Below, piece by piece: positions 46,878 through 59,126 of a stretch of 64,000 nt of DNA. A model generated the notes under the pieces. That model saw only the letters and a program-made list of their open reading frames with translations, was not told the DNA's origin and did no database searches. Both the position numbers and the translations under genes were made by a program. This DNA comes from Clarkia xantiana subsp. parviflora (Eukaryota; Streptophyta; Magnoliopsida; Myrtales; Onagraceae). Positions within the stretch are counted from its first letter, which is position 1; each line of letters opens with the position of its first letter. Location: positions 7,416,634 to 7,480,633 of the forward strand of contig JAPTYO010000010.1 of assembly GCA_036873135.1 (NCBI GenBank), read 5' to 3'.

Positions 46878-48903
46878 CTAATCTTTAACATCATCGAAAA
46901 ATAGAGCAGGAATCTCGGGCGAACAAGGCAACGTTGCTACGTACTTGAACTGCCATTAAAAACCTCAATCAGACCAAAAGATCAATTATTTAAGAAAACT
47001 AGATTGCTAAAGTAATCATTTTTTCGACTAATAATCACCTTGTGTTGCTTGTATTTCTCCCTCACGGCTTGTAGCCCATTTGCCCTTCTCCCAAGATAGA
47101 GATCGTGGATGATTTTAACGCATTCTTGCAGATCCTTTGGGCAGTAACCCGAATACTTTTGCAGATTTGAGCTCTGCAGAGCACCCAAAATCATAAATAT
47201 GTGCACCAAATGAATAACACAGCACACTGAAAGTTTGGTAAAGTTTCTTCCTTACCCAAGGGTGAGTCTTTGGTCGTAGGATATATCGTGCAAGAAATAT
47301 AACCGAAGCAGCCACCAAAGAAGGCAAGAACTTGATACAATTATAGTCCAATAAACTCAATTCAGCAAGGTAGTATCCAAGGAACTCTAGCTGTAGATTG
47401 GTTGTCTGAAATTGAAGGAAATACAAACTCAGTTAATTAAGTGAACCAAAGTGATCCAAACAACAGAAATAAGCATCAGACTTACTTTATATCCTTCTTG
47501 AGCAACTCTATTGAACCTCCTGCATTACAAACAACCACCAGAGCAACAAATTAGTCTACTAGTTCGGATAAATCATATAAACACCAGGAAGATTCAACAA
47601 ACTAGATCAAAACACGTAACTACCTTAGAAAAGTCCTTATTGTTGGATTCCCCATTTCAAAATTGAGAGACTTCAATATACTAGCCTCCATTTTCACCAC
47701 TTCTTCCCTAGTATAAGTGTTATCTGTGATGTAACAGAAGTCTTCCACATGCGGAGGGCTGATTTCTTCGTACTTGGAGGAAATGAGCATGGCTGCAACA
47801 CCCAGAAGTTGTAGCTTTTGCCTGGTGAGTTGATTCGAAGATAGGTATCTATCAGCATAGGAGATGGCAAGGTAGAGCGTGTCCGATAAAAGCTTGTATT
47901 CTTCTGCAACTTCTACCAACCAATCCACTAATATTCCTCTCATGTTAGGGTTTAAATCATTCTGGACATTCTCTATGTAGTCAGGCAGTGGCCGCCTCTT
48001 TGGCTCCATCTGCACATTTATACATAGTTTAAACCTCAATATCCATATTCTCATCATAGTTTCTACACAAAAAGCCTAACTTGGTGTAATTGCAATAGAA
48101 ATATAAACTACTTCAAATTCAAGATCCACAAAAGCACAAACATTCATTTGAATTACCCAACTTCAGATCTATCATAATCTGGGTAGAAACAAAAAAAAAA
48201 ACAAAAGGTGCATCAATTTCTCATTCACCCAACTTAATTATGCAATACCATTTAAACTCTCAATTTATCCAGCAATCCTCATATAGCTGTAAGACTTTGC
48301 AACCATAGATGCATTGGATATCCAATTACCTAACAAATATAGCATCACCTAATTGGTGGAAATTAAAATCAACCTGACATTGATTATACGGTTGATCCAT
48401 TTTCAATTTGCTTATATTCCTACTGCTCATTTCGTATGTGCAAGATTTGGTTAATCAATAGTTGGAGATAGATATCATCCATAAACATTACGAACCCAAT
48501 TTCCATACAGAGAACATCGATTAATATGATCAAAATCAAGTCCGAAATGCCTCACCTCCATATTGTGAAGGTACTCGTAGATATCTGTAACATAAGCACG
48601 ACACATCTGCGGGTCATCAGACCGAGCATCAATATCGATATTAGGATCTTCCTCATCCTTCAAGCTTAAATCTTGCTGCTGTGATACCTCCGCCGCCGCG
48701 ACCGCCTTACTGGCCTTGGTTTTGGCCCTGGCCGCCCTTGGCTTCAGCTGCTGCACGCCGTCTACAGGCTTGACACTGATAACATTCGACAAATTGGGAA
48801 GTTCTCCGAGAACCACCCGCTTCTTGGTCGCCGGAGTGTGGTCGTCGGAAAGCGCCGACGACGCACGCTTCTTTGCTGCTCTGGTAATGCGCTGCTCTGC
48901 CAT
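46878..48903 (-). CDS. CYCA3: A3-type cyclin, six exons
   Basis: Regulatory subunit of a cyclin-dependent kinase acting around S phase. Exons (minus strand): 48903-48556, 48009-47624, 47519-47486, 47405-47256, 47173-47039, 46949-46878; 374 residues, all junctions GT-AG and in frame. The N-terminus has a destruction box RVVLGELPN (29-37) after a basic stretch. The cyclin N-domain starts near '[13 protein letters not shown]', with the A-type signature [20 protein letters not shown] (from about 139), then [18 protein letters not shown]. The cyclin C-domain covers [20 protein letters not shown] to the end, [18 protein letters not shown]. Short length, the GELPN form of the box and the C-terminal '[14 protein letters not shown]' favour A3 over A1/A2. 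No damage seen. Confidence 0.94.
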
Positions 48904-49405
48904 TGGTATGCTTGTCTAAGTCTCCCACTCAACTCTGTGAGAAATGGAGGCTGAGTGGAAGAGAGGTGGGATCCGTGGTGGTGGATTGAGGAGCGGAGAT
49001 TTGTAGGAGGGAAGGTGGAGAGAGGGAAGTACGAGCGCCATTGTTTGAAATAATATTGAAGGAAATATTTTGCCGCTTCTGCGGTTCTCCTTTTGTGTTT
49101 CGATCTGACGAAAAAATGGAGGGCTTTTTTTTGGTATTCAAATCGATCGAAATCCAATATTTGAGATTTCAATTATTTTTTGTTTAATATAATTTTGTTT
49201 TCCCTCTAAAGATTTGATTAGGGGCCTTGTGTGAGTTTCGGTATTTGTATTGGGCGGGTTCTTTCCCCCTTCAAATTAAATTTTAGTTGAAGCTCAATTT
49301 TACACTTAAATACTAAAATAAATAATTAGTTAATTAGTGGCCAACAAAAATTTAGGTAATTAATTGATTTTTATAAACAGAGTGGTGGGTGGTGCAACAA
49401 ACATC
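48904..49405. other. 5' flank of the cyclin gene
   Basis: 5' UTR and promoter region of the minus-strand cyclin gene. No distinct promoter motif could be assigned. Confidence 0.45.
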
Positions 49406-49408
49406 TTA

Positions 49409-49825
49409 GAGCATCCACAATGGTATTACGTAAAGATTACGTAAACGTGGGTCCTACATGTTTATTTAAGTAAAGCAACAAAAATTATCTACAGTGGTTT
49501 TACATAGCATTCCTTAAAGATGGGACCCACACGTAAATTTATGTTTTTACATAAAGCATTCCTTAAATTTAAGTAATGCACTATGTATTACGTAACCAAT
49601 TTTTTATTATAAATTAATTCATTTTATAATTAATGCTAATATCTTATTGGTGGTTGTTGGAAAATTTAATAATAAAATATATTTAAGGAATATGTTTAAG
49701 TAATACGATTGTAGAGAAAATATTTTTTACGTGTGTCTTAAATTTACGTATTACTTAAAGTGTACATAAATGTCTACGTGGCAATTTTAAACAATACAAT
49801 TTATGTAAAACCATTGTGGATGCTC
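49409..49825. mobile_element. PIF/Harbinger-type MITE, copy 2
   Basis: GAGCATCCACAATGG / CCATTGTGGATGCTC ends, flanked by TTA at 49406-49408 and 49826-49828. 417 bp, highly similar to copies 1 and 3. Confidence 0.92.
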
Positions 49826-49828
49826 TTA

Positions 49829-50245
49829 GAGTATTTTCATTGGTATTACGTAAAGAATACGTAAACGTGGGTCCTACATATTTATTTAAGTAAAGCAACA
49901 AAAACTATCTACAGTGGTTTTACATAACATTCCTTAAAGATGGGACCCACACGTAAATTTATGTTTTTACATAAAGCATTCCTTAAATTTAAGTAATGCA
50001 TTATGTATTACGTAACCAATTTTTTATTATAAATTAATTCATTTTATAATTAATGCTAATATCTTATTGGTGGTTGTTGGAAAATTTAATAATAAAATAT
50101 ATTTAAGGAATATGTTTAAGTAATACGATTGCAGAGAAAATATTTTTTACGTGTGTCTTAAATTTACGTATTACTTAAAGTATACATAAATGTCTACGTG
50201 GCAACTTTAAAGAATACAATTTAGGTAAAACCATTGTGGATGCTC
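49829..50245. mobile_element. PIF/Harbinger-type MITE, copy 3
   Basis: Starts right after the TTA that ends copy 2 and is followed by TTA (50246-50248). The left end is diverged (GAGTATTTTCATTGG); the right end is intact (CCATTGTGGATGCTC). 417 bp, same interior and orientation as copy 2. Confidence 0.9.
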
Positions 50246-50248
50246 TTA

Positions 50249-50786
50249 GGGCATGTTTGATTGCATGTATTAGCTAAATATCGACTAATATATTCTAATA
50301 CATAATTAGCTAATGCAATGTTTGGTTAAATCATGTATTAGGATATCCTAATACATTTACTAAAAGACTTAAATGCCCTAAATAGATATATACATTTTTT
50401 AATTATTATTATAATTGAAGTCCAGTCGGGGTTGCCGGAGTCCGGCCGGGGGTCGCCGGAGTCCGGCAGGGGGTCGCCAGAGTTCGGCCGGAGGTCGCCG
50501 TAGTCCGGCCGGAGGTTGCCGGAGACCGGCCGCGGGTCTCCGGATTCCGACCGGAGTTGGTGTAGTTGTTATATATTAAATAATGTTATGAGTATTTTGG
50601 TCATTATGTACTATGTATTAGCTAATACATGATTTTTTTAGTGTCTTAACTAATACATGATTTACTATAGAAATGAGTATTAGCTAATACTCATGTATTA
50701 GCTAATACCAACACCAAAGCAAAACAAACAAAGTATTATCTAAGACATATATTAGTATATCCTAATACATACAATCAAACATGTCA
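50249..50786. mobile_element. Second MITE family sharing the TTA boundary
   Basis: GGGCATGTTTGATTG at the left and CAATCAAACATGTCA at the right, flanked by TTA (50246-50248, 50787-50789). Subterminal TATTAGCTAATAC motifs recur in both orientations. The core carries a GC-rich minisatellite. 538 bp. Confidence 0.87.
50421..50545. repeat. GC-rich minisatellite (GTCGCCGGAGTCCGGCCGGGG)
   Basis: About six imperfect 21-bp copies inside the MITE. Like the other GC cores in this window, it is an island in AT-rich DNA. Confidence 0.8.
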
Positions 50787-50789
50787 TTA

Positions 50790-51600
50790 GTTGTCTATGT
50801 GAATTTCTTTATTAAGAAAATCACTTATTCTTTGAAACTATGGGTTTACATATTAATATTATTATTATGTAAAAAATTGGATATTGCCTAATTGTTACCT
50901 AAAAATACAAGGATGATCTTTTAGTAGTTTAATTTTAATTTAATTTAGGGGTAATTGTATTGTGGATATATGAATGCTAATCTAACTATCCAAGATTACC
51001 TCCTCATTACTAAATTATTGAGCTAGTTCACATTTCTTTAACTAAGTAATCTACTATTACCTCTTTTAAGAGGAAAATATTTCCTTACTAATGTTGATTC
51101 TTAAATTCACTATAAAATAAAAGGTAGTATATATTTTATGTCTAACCTATTTCACTCTGTAGTTTAATTTATAGTTTTTTCAATTATTATTATTATTATT
51201 TGTAAAACCTTTTGATTTGGATATACTTGTTGGCTAGTTTTTACTTATGTTTTTTTTTTTCTAATACATTTTTTTTATTTATATATAAATAATTACTGTA
51301 TGTTGTTAGAATATAGTTATCACTGAGTTTGATCGTATAAATATGGATGGATTAAATACAATAAAATAATTCTATTTACAAATTTGGGTTACTGAAGTAA
51401 TATATTATAAAAATAAAAACCGTATGTTTTTTTTTTTGGAAAATATACATGTAAAATGAGAAATTTAAAGGATAATTATATGTATTCAATGAACGAAAGA
51501 AAGAAAATAAACATTCTCGTGTTGATCATAATCTTTTTAATAAAGTTTTGCCCACTCGCTAATTCACCAGTTGTGTTATAAGGTAACCCATGGGTGGTTT
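50790..51600. other. AT-rich intergenic DNA
   Basis: Nothing recognised. Confidence 0.4.
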
Positions 51601-52668
51601 TTTCACATGATAAAATGAAGTTTCAACTACGAGATAGCATGTATCCCCACCAATAAAATGGAACCTAGCAATAACTCCACTAGAACAAAAAATTGTGGTC
51701 GAGCGCGATCTAGAGAACTGACGATCATTTCGATCATATATAGAGAGAGGAGAATGAACTATTGAGTGTTTTGAACATAATAGGTGAACCTCTCTATTTA
51801 TATGGATTATGAAACATATTATTAATTACAATGAAATAAATACAAATGAAACGTCTCAATAAATTTTAATAATAACTCTTAGTACGTCAGATTCATCGAA
51901 TCTAAACGAAGTATGGACTACACTGGCCGAGTGCATTAATAACATAAATTTCTCATTCACTCTATCAGAAAATTTGTAATGTTATAGACATATTTTTCCA
52001 ACAATCCCCGACATGAATTAAATTTTGATAGAGTATATAGACGAACTTATATATTCGAGGATAATGGATTTCAACGGTCAATACCTATATATAATAGGTA
52101 GGTGTTGCCCTTTGAACCTTCAGTTGTTAGATCTTACTGACTTTACTAGACATGATATCATTGAATCGACTGTCGTTGGTGTAAATGATGATATAGCACA
52201 CACGTATCTTTCTAGCCTTAGTTTGTTCTCGCCATGTGATATGCTTTGGGTCGTGTATCATGCCTGATTTTTCAAGTGTTTTTAAAAAATGTGCTCTTAA
52301 CGATGCATTTCGAAACGGTCATTCTTCTCACTTGCATATGTGATTCGTTAACGTGAGTTACATCATGACTTTGAAGTGATCTCTTATCTTATGATCATTA
52401 AAAGCTTTCTCTAAACAAACGAGTTCTCAATTAAGTCATATGCATTACTCAACTCGGTTTAACATATGCTCGAGGATCATTACAGGTATAAGCTTAACAT
52501 TACCCAGTGATATCACTGCATATTCATCGTAGGAATGGACACGATAGTAAAATAAACCACAGTGATCACACTCACTCTTGTGACTATGTTATTCCATTAA
52601 ATCTATATCTTGAGATCTCTAATCAACTAGGTTGGGTTTTCCTTCTCAAGAACGCTTACTCAACATGC
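51600..52668 (-). mobile_element. Decayed 3' fragment of a copia element related to the one at 1-8006
   Basis: 52004-52668 matches 1399-2000 in order (polypurine tract ATCCCCGACATG, TGCCCTTTGAACCT, GTCGTTGGTGTAAATGATGA, ATCATTAAAAGCTTTCTCT, GGTTGGGTTTTCCTTCTCAA). The LTR remnant to its left ends TCCAACA at 52003. It stops at the point matching the 3' end of pol, where a hAT-like terminus begins (52672). Clearly older than the element at 1-8006. Confidence 0.8.
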
Positions 52669-52671
52669 ATT

Positions 52672-52760
52672 AGGGGTGGGCGTGGGCGGACTCCAGCGGG
52701 TTTTTTTGAAGAATAAAACCCGCACATAAATTATCAGGATTTTTTTTAATCATTAGGCGG
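52672..52760 (+). mobile_element. hAT-like terminus fragment
   Basis: TAGGGGTGGGCGTGGGCGG resembles the starts at 41887 and 55658. No matching right end or target duplication found, so probably truncated. Confidence 0.45.
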
Positions 52761-52969
52761 GCTCCACTTTAAACCAATTAACACATATATAAAAACACTA
52801 CATTGGAAACGGATATAAATTATCGTTATTCGCTTATGTAATTTAAGATTCTAATTAGTCTTAATTAATCTTTGGCGATTTTTTTTTTTAATAAACCGTT
52901 TTCAAAACGTTATCGCCTTAGGTCGGATTTTAGGTCTAACATTAACAAAAAGGGATTATTATTATATTT

Positions 52970-53285
52970 TTTTACCAAAGTGATTATCTTGTAAAATGCT
53001 AGCTCATGTTTGGGTACTCAGACAAATTGCTAGCTGAATTTTTGTTTTGAACAAATTGATAGGTAAGGTTTCTCTTTGTGGACAGTTGATTTTTTTAGAC
53101 AATTTGATAGCTCAGGTTTCACTTTGTAGAGAATTTGCTAGCGATTTCGCTATGTCGACAATTTAGTAGTTAACCATTTTTTTCACAAAAGGAAACATAA
53201 GCTTGTAAATTATTCACAAAGTGAAATACAAGCTACCAAATTGTACCCAAAAAAATCACGAGCAATTTGTCCACTAAGTGAAACC
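52970..53285. repeat. Dispersed GCTAGCT / CACTTTGTGGACAATTTG repeat
   Basis: Several degenerate units of about 40 bp with the pattern GACAATTTG, TAGCTnAGGTTTC, CTTTGTnGAC, in both orientations. The same pattern occurs at 11360-11660, 19640-19960, 24700-24810 and 54040-54085. Family unknown. Confidence 0.5.
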
Positions 53286-53287
53286 TA

Positions 53288-54040
53288 TGCAGTCAAAGAC
53301 GAGTTTCTACGTAGAGACGGAAAATGGTATGTAAAGTCGAGTCGTAAAGACGGGTCGTAGAAACGTAGTTTTTACCAATATGCTAAAATAAAAGTAGAAA
53401 TGTTATGTAATGTTTAACCATAAATATAATATAATTATGTTAGAGAAACTGAAAATGATAAATATACTTCTAATAACATATCTCAAAATATGAACTATCA
53501 TAAACACAGAAAAATTAATGAAGTTGAAGTGACAAGAAAATTAGCAAAGTTGAAGTGTAAAGGATATTAAGAAATAAGAATTTACCTTCATCGAACAAAA
53601 ATTAAGAATGTTAAAGTGACTGAACTTGTTTGTAGAACACTTGGACTAAAAACAAAGAAGACAAAGGGTCAAGTGAAATAAAGAACAGAAGAGACAGAGA
53701 GAGAGATAAATATGACGATGGTGAATGAATTTAGATTTAGGTAGAAGACAAAGAGTCATCTTTGTTCTCTGTTTGTATATTCTTCTTTTTGGACGAAATA
53801 ACATTATTTGTTTGGGCCACATTTTGAAAATTGAACACAAGTTCTTTTGGGCCAGTTTTATTTACTTTTTTTTTTTTTTTGCAGTGTTTATAAAAATGGC
53901 AAAGACGTGCAAAAACTACGTTTCTGCACGTCTTTACGAGTTTATGCGCGTCTTTGCACGTTTTTACCCCCGAATGCGACTTAGGCCCATTTTAACTCGA
54001 TTTTTTTATGTACATACGTAGAAACGCGTTTTTGACTACA
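53288..54040. mobile_element. TIR element with TA flanks
   Basis: Starts TGCAGTCAAAGACGAG and ends CGCGTTTTTGACTACA, with TA on both sides (53286-53287, 54041-54042). Interior repeats of CGTCTTTACG / GTAAAGACG type. 753 bp. A TA duplication would suit a Tc1/mariner-type element, but two bases are weak evidence. Confidence 0.6.
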
Positions 54041-54175
54041 TAGAGTGAAACTTAAGCTAGCAATTTGGTAATTAACATTTTCTTTTATTATCAAACTGTG
54101 ATGCTTTTTATATATAATATGATTTTATAAAATTTTCAATCATCATTTTTCTACAATAATTTTTTACGCAACATT

Positions 54176-54797
54176 TGTTGGCATTTGGTGAAGGGCCGCC
54201 GTAATAGGAGTCCTTTAATATAAGCCCAACAACTAAGTAATTGGGTAATGTCACATTATAGATTTTGAGTCTTGCCTAAAACCTCAGTTGACAGGAGAGA
54301 CCCAAAATTGGGCCTTCCCTTTACTAATGTGGCCGACCGAATTATTTCTCTAGGGTTGAGATGGGTTTTGCCCACATCCTCTATAAATAAGGAGTGTTAG
54401 AGTTTTATTTGGGGTTAATCAATTTCTCTCTTTTAGTTGAGACTAAAGAAAACCCTCCTCCCTAATATCAAGTGTTTCGGCCGAGCTCATCTAGGAGTAA
54501 GGAGGTGACAAATTGCTTCGAGCAATTATCGCGGAGATCCATCCTGCCGAAGAATTGAAATAGGTTTTGCTGTGGAGACCATTCCGTGTATGTGATTTCT
54601 TAACAAGAATCTTTACAGGAGCCGTCCAGCGGACCGCGAACTCCCCTCAAGATATTGGGTCTACGGAAAGCAAGAAACTAGTATGTGCCCCTAGTATGTG
54701 CCCCTAACAGATATGTGCCCCTATTCCGCTGCATAGTTAGTTTACCTGGTATGTACACGTATTTTATTTCGTAGTAAACTATCCCCGATTACCAACA
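54176..54797 (+). mobile_element. Solo LTR (622 bp), plus orientation
   Basis: TGTTGGCATTTGG ... GATTACCAACA with target duplication ACATT (54171-54175, 54798-54802). TATA box CTCTATAAATAAGG at about 54380 gives the orientation. No internal sequence remains, so formed by LTR-LTR recombination. Confidence 0.88.
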
Positions 54798-54920
54798 ACA
54801 TTCTCTTAAAAAATGTTATCCATCATCCAATTTCTGAATCTACCATTGTACACAATAATATATTATATATTATCTTTATAATTGATAGTTAATATGAATA
54901 TGCAAATAATAATATTATAT

Positions 54921-55472
54921 AGGGTTAAATGGTTTTTTGTACTATATATTTGACCGATTTTGGTTTTTGGTACAATATGTATCTTTTTGTATACTCTTGG
55001 TGCCATATGTTTGCACTTTGTAGACTTTTGGTCTATCTGTTAGCTGATCATTAATTTTTGCCGTTAAGTGGAACGTGTAAGACACGTGACTTGTCATATA
55101 CTTTTGATTTGTTCCATTTAGTCCCTCTAATACATCCTTAACTTTTTTATTTATCAATATATTCTCATAGAACCCAAATCGAACCACTAGGCTCGATGGA
55201 ACTAGCCATGGGACGATCGAGTCTAGTCGTTCCGATTTTAGTTCTGTGGGACTAAATTGAACAAAAAAAAGTTAGAGAAGTATTAAAGGGACTAAATTGA
55301 ACAAAATCAAAAGTATAAGATAAGTCACGTGCACATGCCACTTAACGGTAAAAACTAACAGACAAATCAAAATTCTATAAAGTGTAAACGTATTGTACAA
55401 AAAAAATATAAAAAAGAAACATCTTATACAAAAATTCAAAATCGATCAAATATATAGTATCAAACAGACCCT
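54921..55472. mobile_element. MULE-like MITE
   Basis: Arms (ACTATATATTTGACCGATTT left; near-complement right) flanked by ATATTATAT (54912-54920) and ATATCATAT (55473-55481), a 9-bp duplication with one mismatch. 552 bp. Arm motifs resemble those at 23263-24534 and 13885-14065. Confidence 0.8.
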
Positions 55473-55657
55473 ATATCATATAATAAATTAGCTATTAGTT
55501 AGAAACTAATCAATATATAGTCAATGTCCGATTTCTATTCCAGACTGACTCGCCGAATTGTTTGTTTTCTCTTTAAGTGGAGGTTCCAAAGGGTGAAGAA
55601 ATTTAGAAAAGTTGTTGTCGGATCATGTCCATTTGATTTATTGTACACTATATATGA

Positions 55658-56212
55658 TAGGGGTGAGCAAATTACCCGGTTGGAACCGGAACCGGATCGG
55701 AACCGGTCATTTGGTAGGTTCCGGGTTGATGTAAATGGTTCTGGTACGGTTCTGGGATTAAATTTCAAGAACCGGTATTTTCGGTTCCGGTTCCGTGATA
55801 AGTTTTCGGGTACCCAAATACCCGGAACCGGAACCGTTATATATATATAAATTAAAAAAACACTAAACATTTAACAAATTTAAAATTGGTTTGTGGAAAA
55901 TGTTATAATTATTTTTATGATTCACTTGGTATAACATAAATTTCAGTTTCAATTGGCTACCGAGAACCCGGTTCCAACTGGGTATCTAGAACCCGGTTTC
56001 AAGTAGTACCTAAAATTATATTATTTAGTTTGAAAATTTGTAACCGGTTCCTTAACGGGTACCCGGAACCGATTGGCTCTTAACGGTTCTGGTACGGTTC
56101 CGGTTCCTAAATGTTCTGGGACGATTCTGGGTAATAAAGTTAGGAACCGTTTAGTATTGGTCTGGTTCTGGAATACCCTAAAAGTACTGGGTACCCGGAA
56201 CCGCTCACCCTA
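55658..56212. mobile_element. hAT-like MITE with GGAACCGG-rich interior
   Basis: TAGGGGTGAGC ... GCTCACCCTA with perfect 8-bp duplication ATATATGA (55650-55657, 56213-56220). Dense CGGAACCG/ACCCGG motifs in both orientations. Same structural class as 41887-42393 with a different motif. 555 bp. Confidence 0.9.
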
Positions 56213-56220
56213 ATATATGA

Positions 56221-57359
56221 TGTTGGTCGTTACCTTATTTTAGGCTGGCCTATTGGCTTTTGGATTTAAAGCCCACTTGAGCTAAATGGCAAATTTTGCT
56301 GCCTTGCCTTGTTTGACAGCAAGCTTGTCCACACCAGTGGGATTTAGCTCATTTTGTGTAGTTTATATATTAGAGAACTTTATTAAATACTAGATACAAG
56401 AGGGTTTAAGTATCAAAATGTGCTTGATGTCTCACTCATAAGTTCAAACATATAACACAGTTAGTTAAGGCACACGTTTTTTTTTTTTCATAATAGCAGA
56501 ACTCACGATATCGATTTCTAGTGATGCCACTATAATGAAAAATTATTACCTCCTACTAAAAAAGAGTTTAATGCCCATTTGATTGACCCTTAATTGGTCA
56601 AGGCCAGTAGCCGGGCTATGATACTCATAGTTTGAACCATAATTGGTCAAAGCCGGGAGGATATTGAAGTATAAGAGTGTATTGGATGTCTCACCCATAA
56701 GTTCGGACTTAAGGCATACGTCTTATTTTCTGCACTCTCTATACACAGGGCTGTGATTAAGATGATTGAATACTCACTCGGAAAAACTTGATTAGTGTGT
56801 GCAATTGTGCTGTGTGTATTTGGTCTTCTTAAATCCAACAAAATTTTCTCACAAACTCCCTATTATATTTATGTGTTGTTCGGTTCGGTCAAATAAGTTA
56901 CATTCTTAATTTGATTCGCCGACTATGTTGTATCTTAAGAGGTGATCGCTCTTGTATTTATCGCTTTTTATGTGCAATTTCAGTTTGTTATATGTCTCAC
57001 ATATTAATAGGTGTAATTGAGTGTGAGTGTGAGTAACTAAAATTTTACTAATTGCAATTTCAGGATAATGCATTTTGATCCTTAAGCTTTTGTAAATTGC
57101 AGATTTACTCATGTATTGCTAACGTATTATTCTTGAAATAATCATAGATTGTTAAAATTTGGTTAAACAAAGTTTAAACACGGTGAAACTCGACTGATAG
57201 TCAGGCTTGTAAATGGGTGTAGCATATTTTGATCTATATATGTGGGATTCATATTTATAATTATTGAGGTAATTAAATAAATACAAGTTGACAAATCGGT
57301 AATCGGGATAGTTTTTGTGATTTTTAGGTACCTCATAAATTCATACTTGTCTCACTATT
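56221..57359. other. Intergenic DNA
   Basis: Two related stretches (56400-56520 and 56640-56720) share TGTCTCACxCATAAGTTC and AAGGCAxACGT, possibly an old repeat. Nothing else recognised. Confidence 0.4.
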
Positions 57360-57364
57360 ACTTT

Positions 57365-58144
57365 TGTTGGAATTATTGAGGGTAAATATGCAAATTTACA
57401 AAGTCCGAGAACCAAAATGCAATATTCTAAAATTCAATGACTAAAAAGCAATTAGTCAAATTTCGGTTACTTACATGTAACTATACCAGTTAACATGCAA
57501 AATATAGGCAACACCGAAATTATACGTAAAGTCGACACAAAACGAATACGTATTTTATATACTGAGGCCCGTGCTAATCACAGTCTCCTTAAGGCAATTT
57601 CGCCCCTCCCCACCCTCGGGTTATGCAAAGGAATTTATACAAGGGGCAATCACCTCCCAGGATTCAACAGTGTCATCGAATCGTGTTATGCATGCAACAC
57701 GCTCGACCGAACCGAACCCAATACCTGAACTCAAACAAAGAACAGAAATGCCGACGACAACGGCTAAAAACAACTAGAAAGGTTGAACAAGACATAAGTC
57801 GAAATCAACCTAAGAAGAACTCTGCAATTCGTCAACACGAAGAACAGAGGAGGAGAAAAAATAACTTGGATTCCAAAAATATGGATTCCGAAAATATTGG
57901 ATACTCAACCAAAATGAAGAGATCTCATTTTCTTCTACCAAAAAAGTGAAGAGGAAGACTCCTTTATATAGGAGAAGAGAAGGGAGGAGGAGAGCTCATC
58001 TATTCGATGTGGTACAAAACTCTTTTCACAAATTTCATTCACAAAAAATAGGCTAGATTTAACATTGGGCTCAATAATAAAAAACATTTGGGCTCTAAAC
58101 AAGATTAGTCCAAAAAAAAAAAAAAATTGGCCCATTTTCCAACA
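57365..58144 (-). mobile_element. Solo LTR (780 bp) related to the copia LTR at 1-1398
   Basis: TGTTGGAATTATTG ... TTTTCCAACA with target duplication ACTTT (57360-57364, 58145-58149). The segment 57480-57730 matches 400-640 of the copia LTR (CTAATCACAGTCTCCTTAAG, CACCCTCGGGTTATGCAAAG, TCACCTCCCAGGATTCAACA), so it is a shorter sister family. Confidence 0.92.
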
Positions 58145-58149
58145 ACTTT

Positions 58150-58926
58150 ATCCATCAATTTTGTATGAAAAGAGGTCGGGTGCTAGCACGTGATTACTAA
58201 TGACACTTGAATAAACAAAAATATAATTATCTTTTTTCTTACTTGAGGTAATTTATGTGACTTTAAGATACCTCTGAAAGAGGCTCTTGAAACTTAATGA
58301 AATTAGTATGTATACAACTTATGCATGAACGAGACTAGATTTTCCTTCAAAGCAAAAATAGAACAAAAGGAAATTCAAAATAAAAAAAATATCTGGGTCA
58401 AATATTAAACTTCAAAAGAATAAATTGAAAACAATTATACTTTTTGGGTTAAATTGCATAATAACAAAAGTTTAGGGGTTTATTAACCATTTGTGACATC
58501 GTGCATGTATGTCCGTAATATATCGTGACGTGGTTATGTTGGGGTTGCATGCATAAAACACAACAAATAAGAAAAATGAGAAAGTACATTAGCGTGTCGA
58601 TCTTGATTATAAAATATATAGACGAACTCTACGTGCTAAGGAATATATATCAATTTGGATTGTTAAATTATATTTATGCCGCTATATAAATAATTTATGT
58701 ATGCTTTATGCGAAAATGAAACATTTTCCGTGAGTACATAAAAAACTCTTTAATGAATAACTTATTTACCAATACAGATGGAAGAGCCCATACAAGATAG
58801 TGATCACATTTACGCTTCTATCTATTCTTTATTCTATCTATTCTCTATATAAAAGGCAAAGTACCCTTGAGCTGGTTCCAACAAAGTCTAATAGTAGTTA
58901 GAATAAAAAAAAAAAGTACGCTGAAG
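58150..58926. other. Left flank of the satellite-bearing element
   Basis: AT-rich, no gene recognised. Confidence 0.5.
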
Positions 58927-59126
58927 ACATCTTTTGGACTAAACTATGGAACGGCCGCTGTTTCATGCGGCCTATTAATAATATATTTTATTCTTAATAT
59001 CTGGTTTAATGATTTTCGGCCTGGTCTGGTTCGACTAATTCCGGTTTAACAGCGTTAGAATCTCCCGTTAAATTTGTTTGGATGTACTGTGACCCAACAG
59101 CATAGTAGTGGCTGCACCTGACAACC

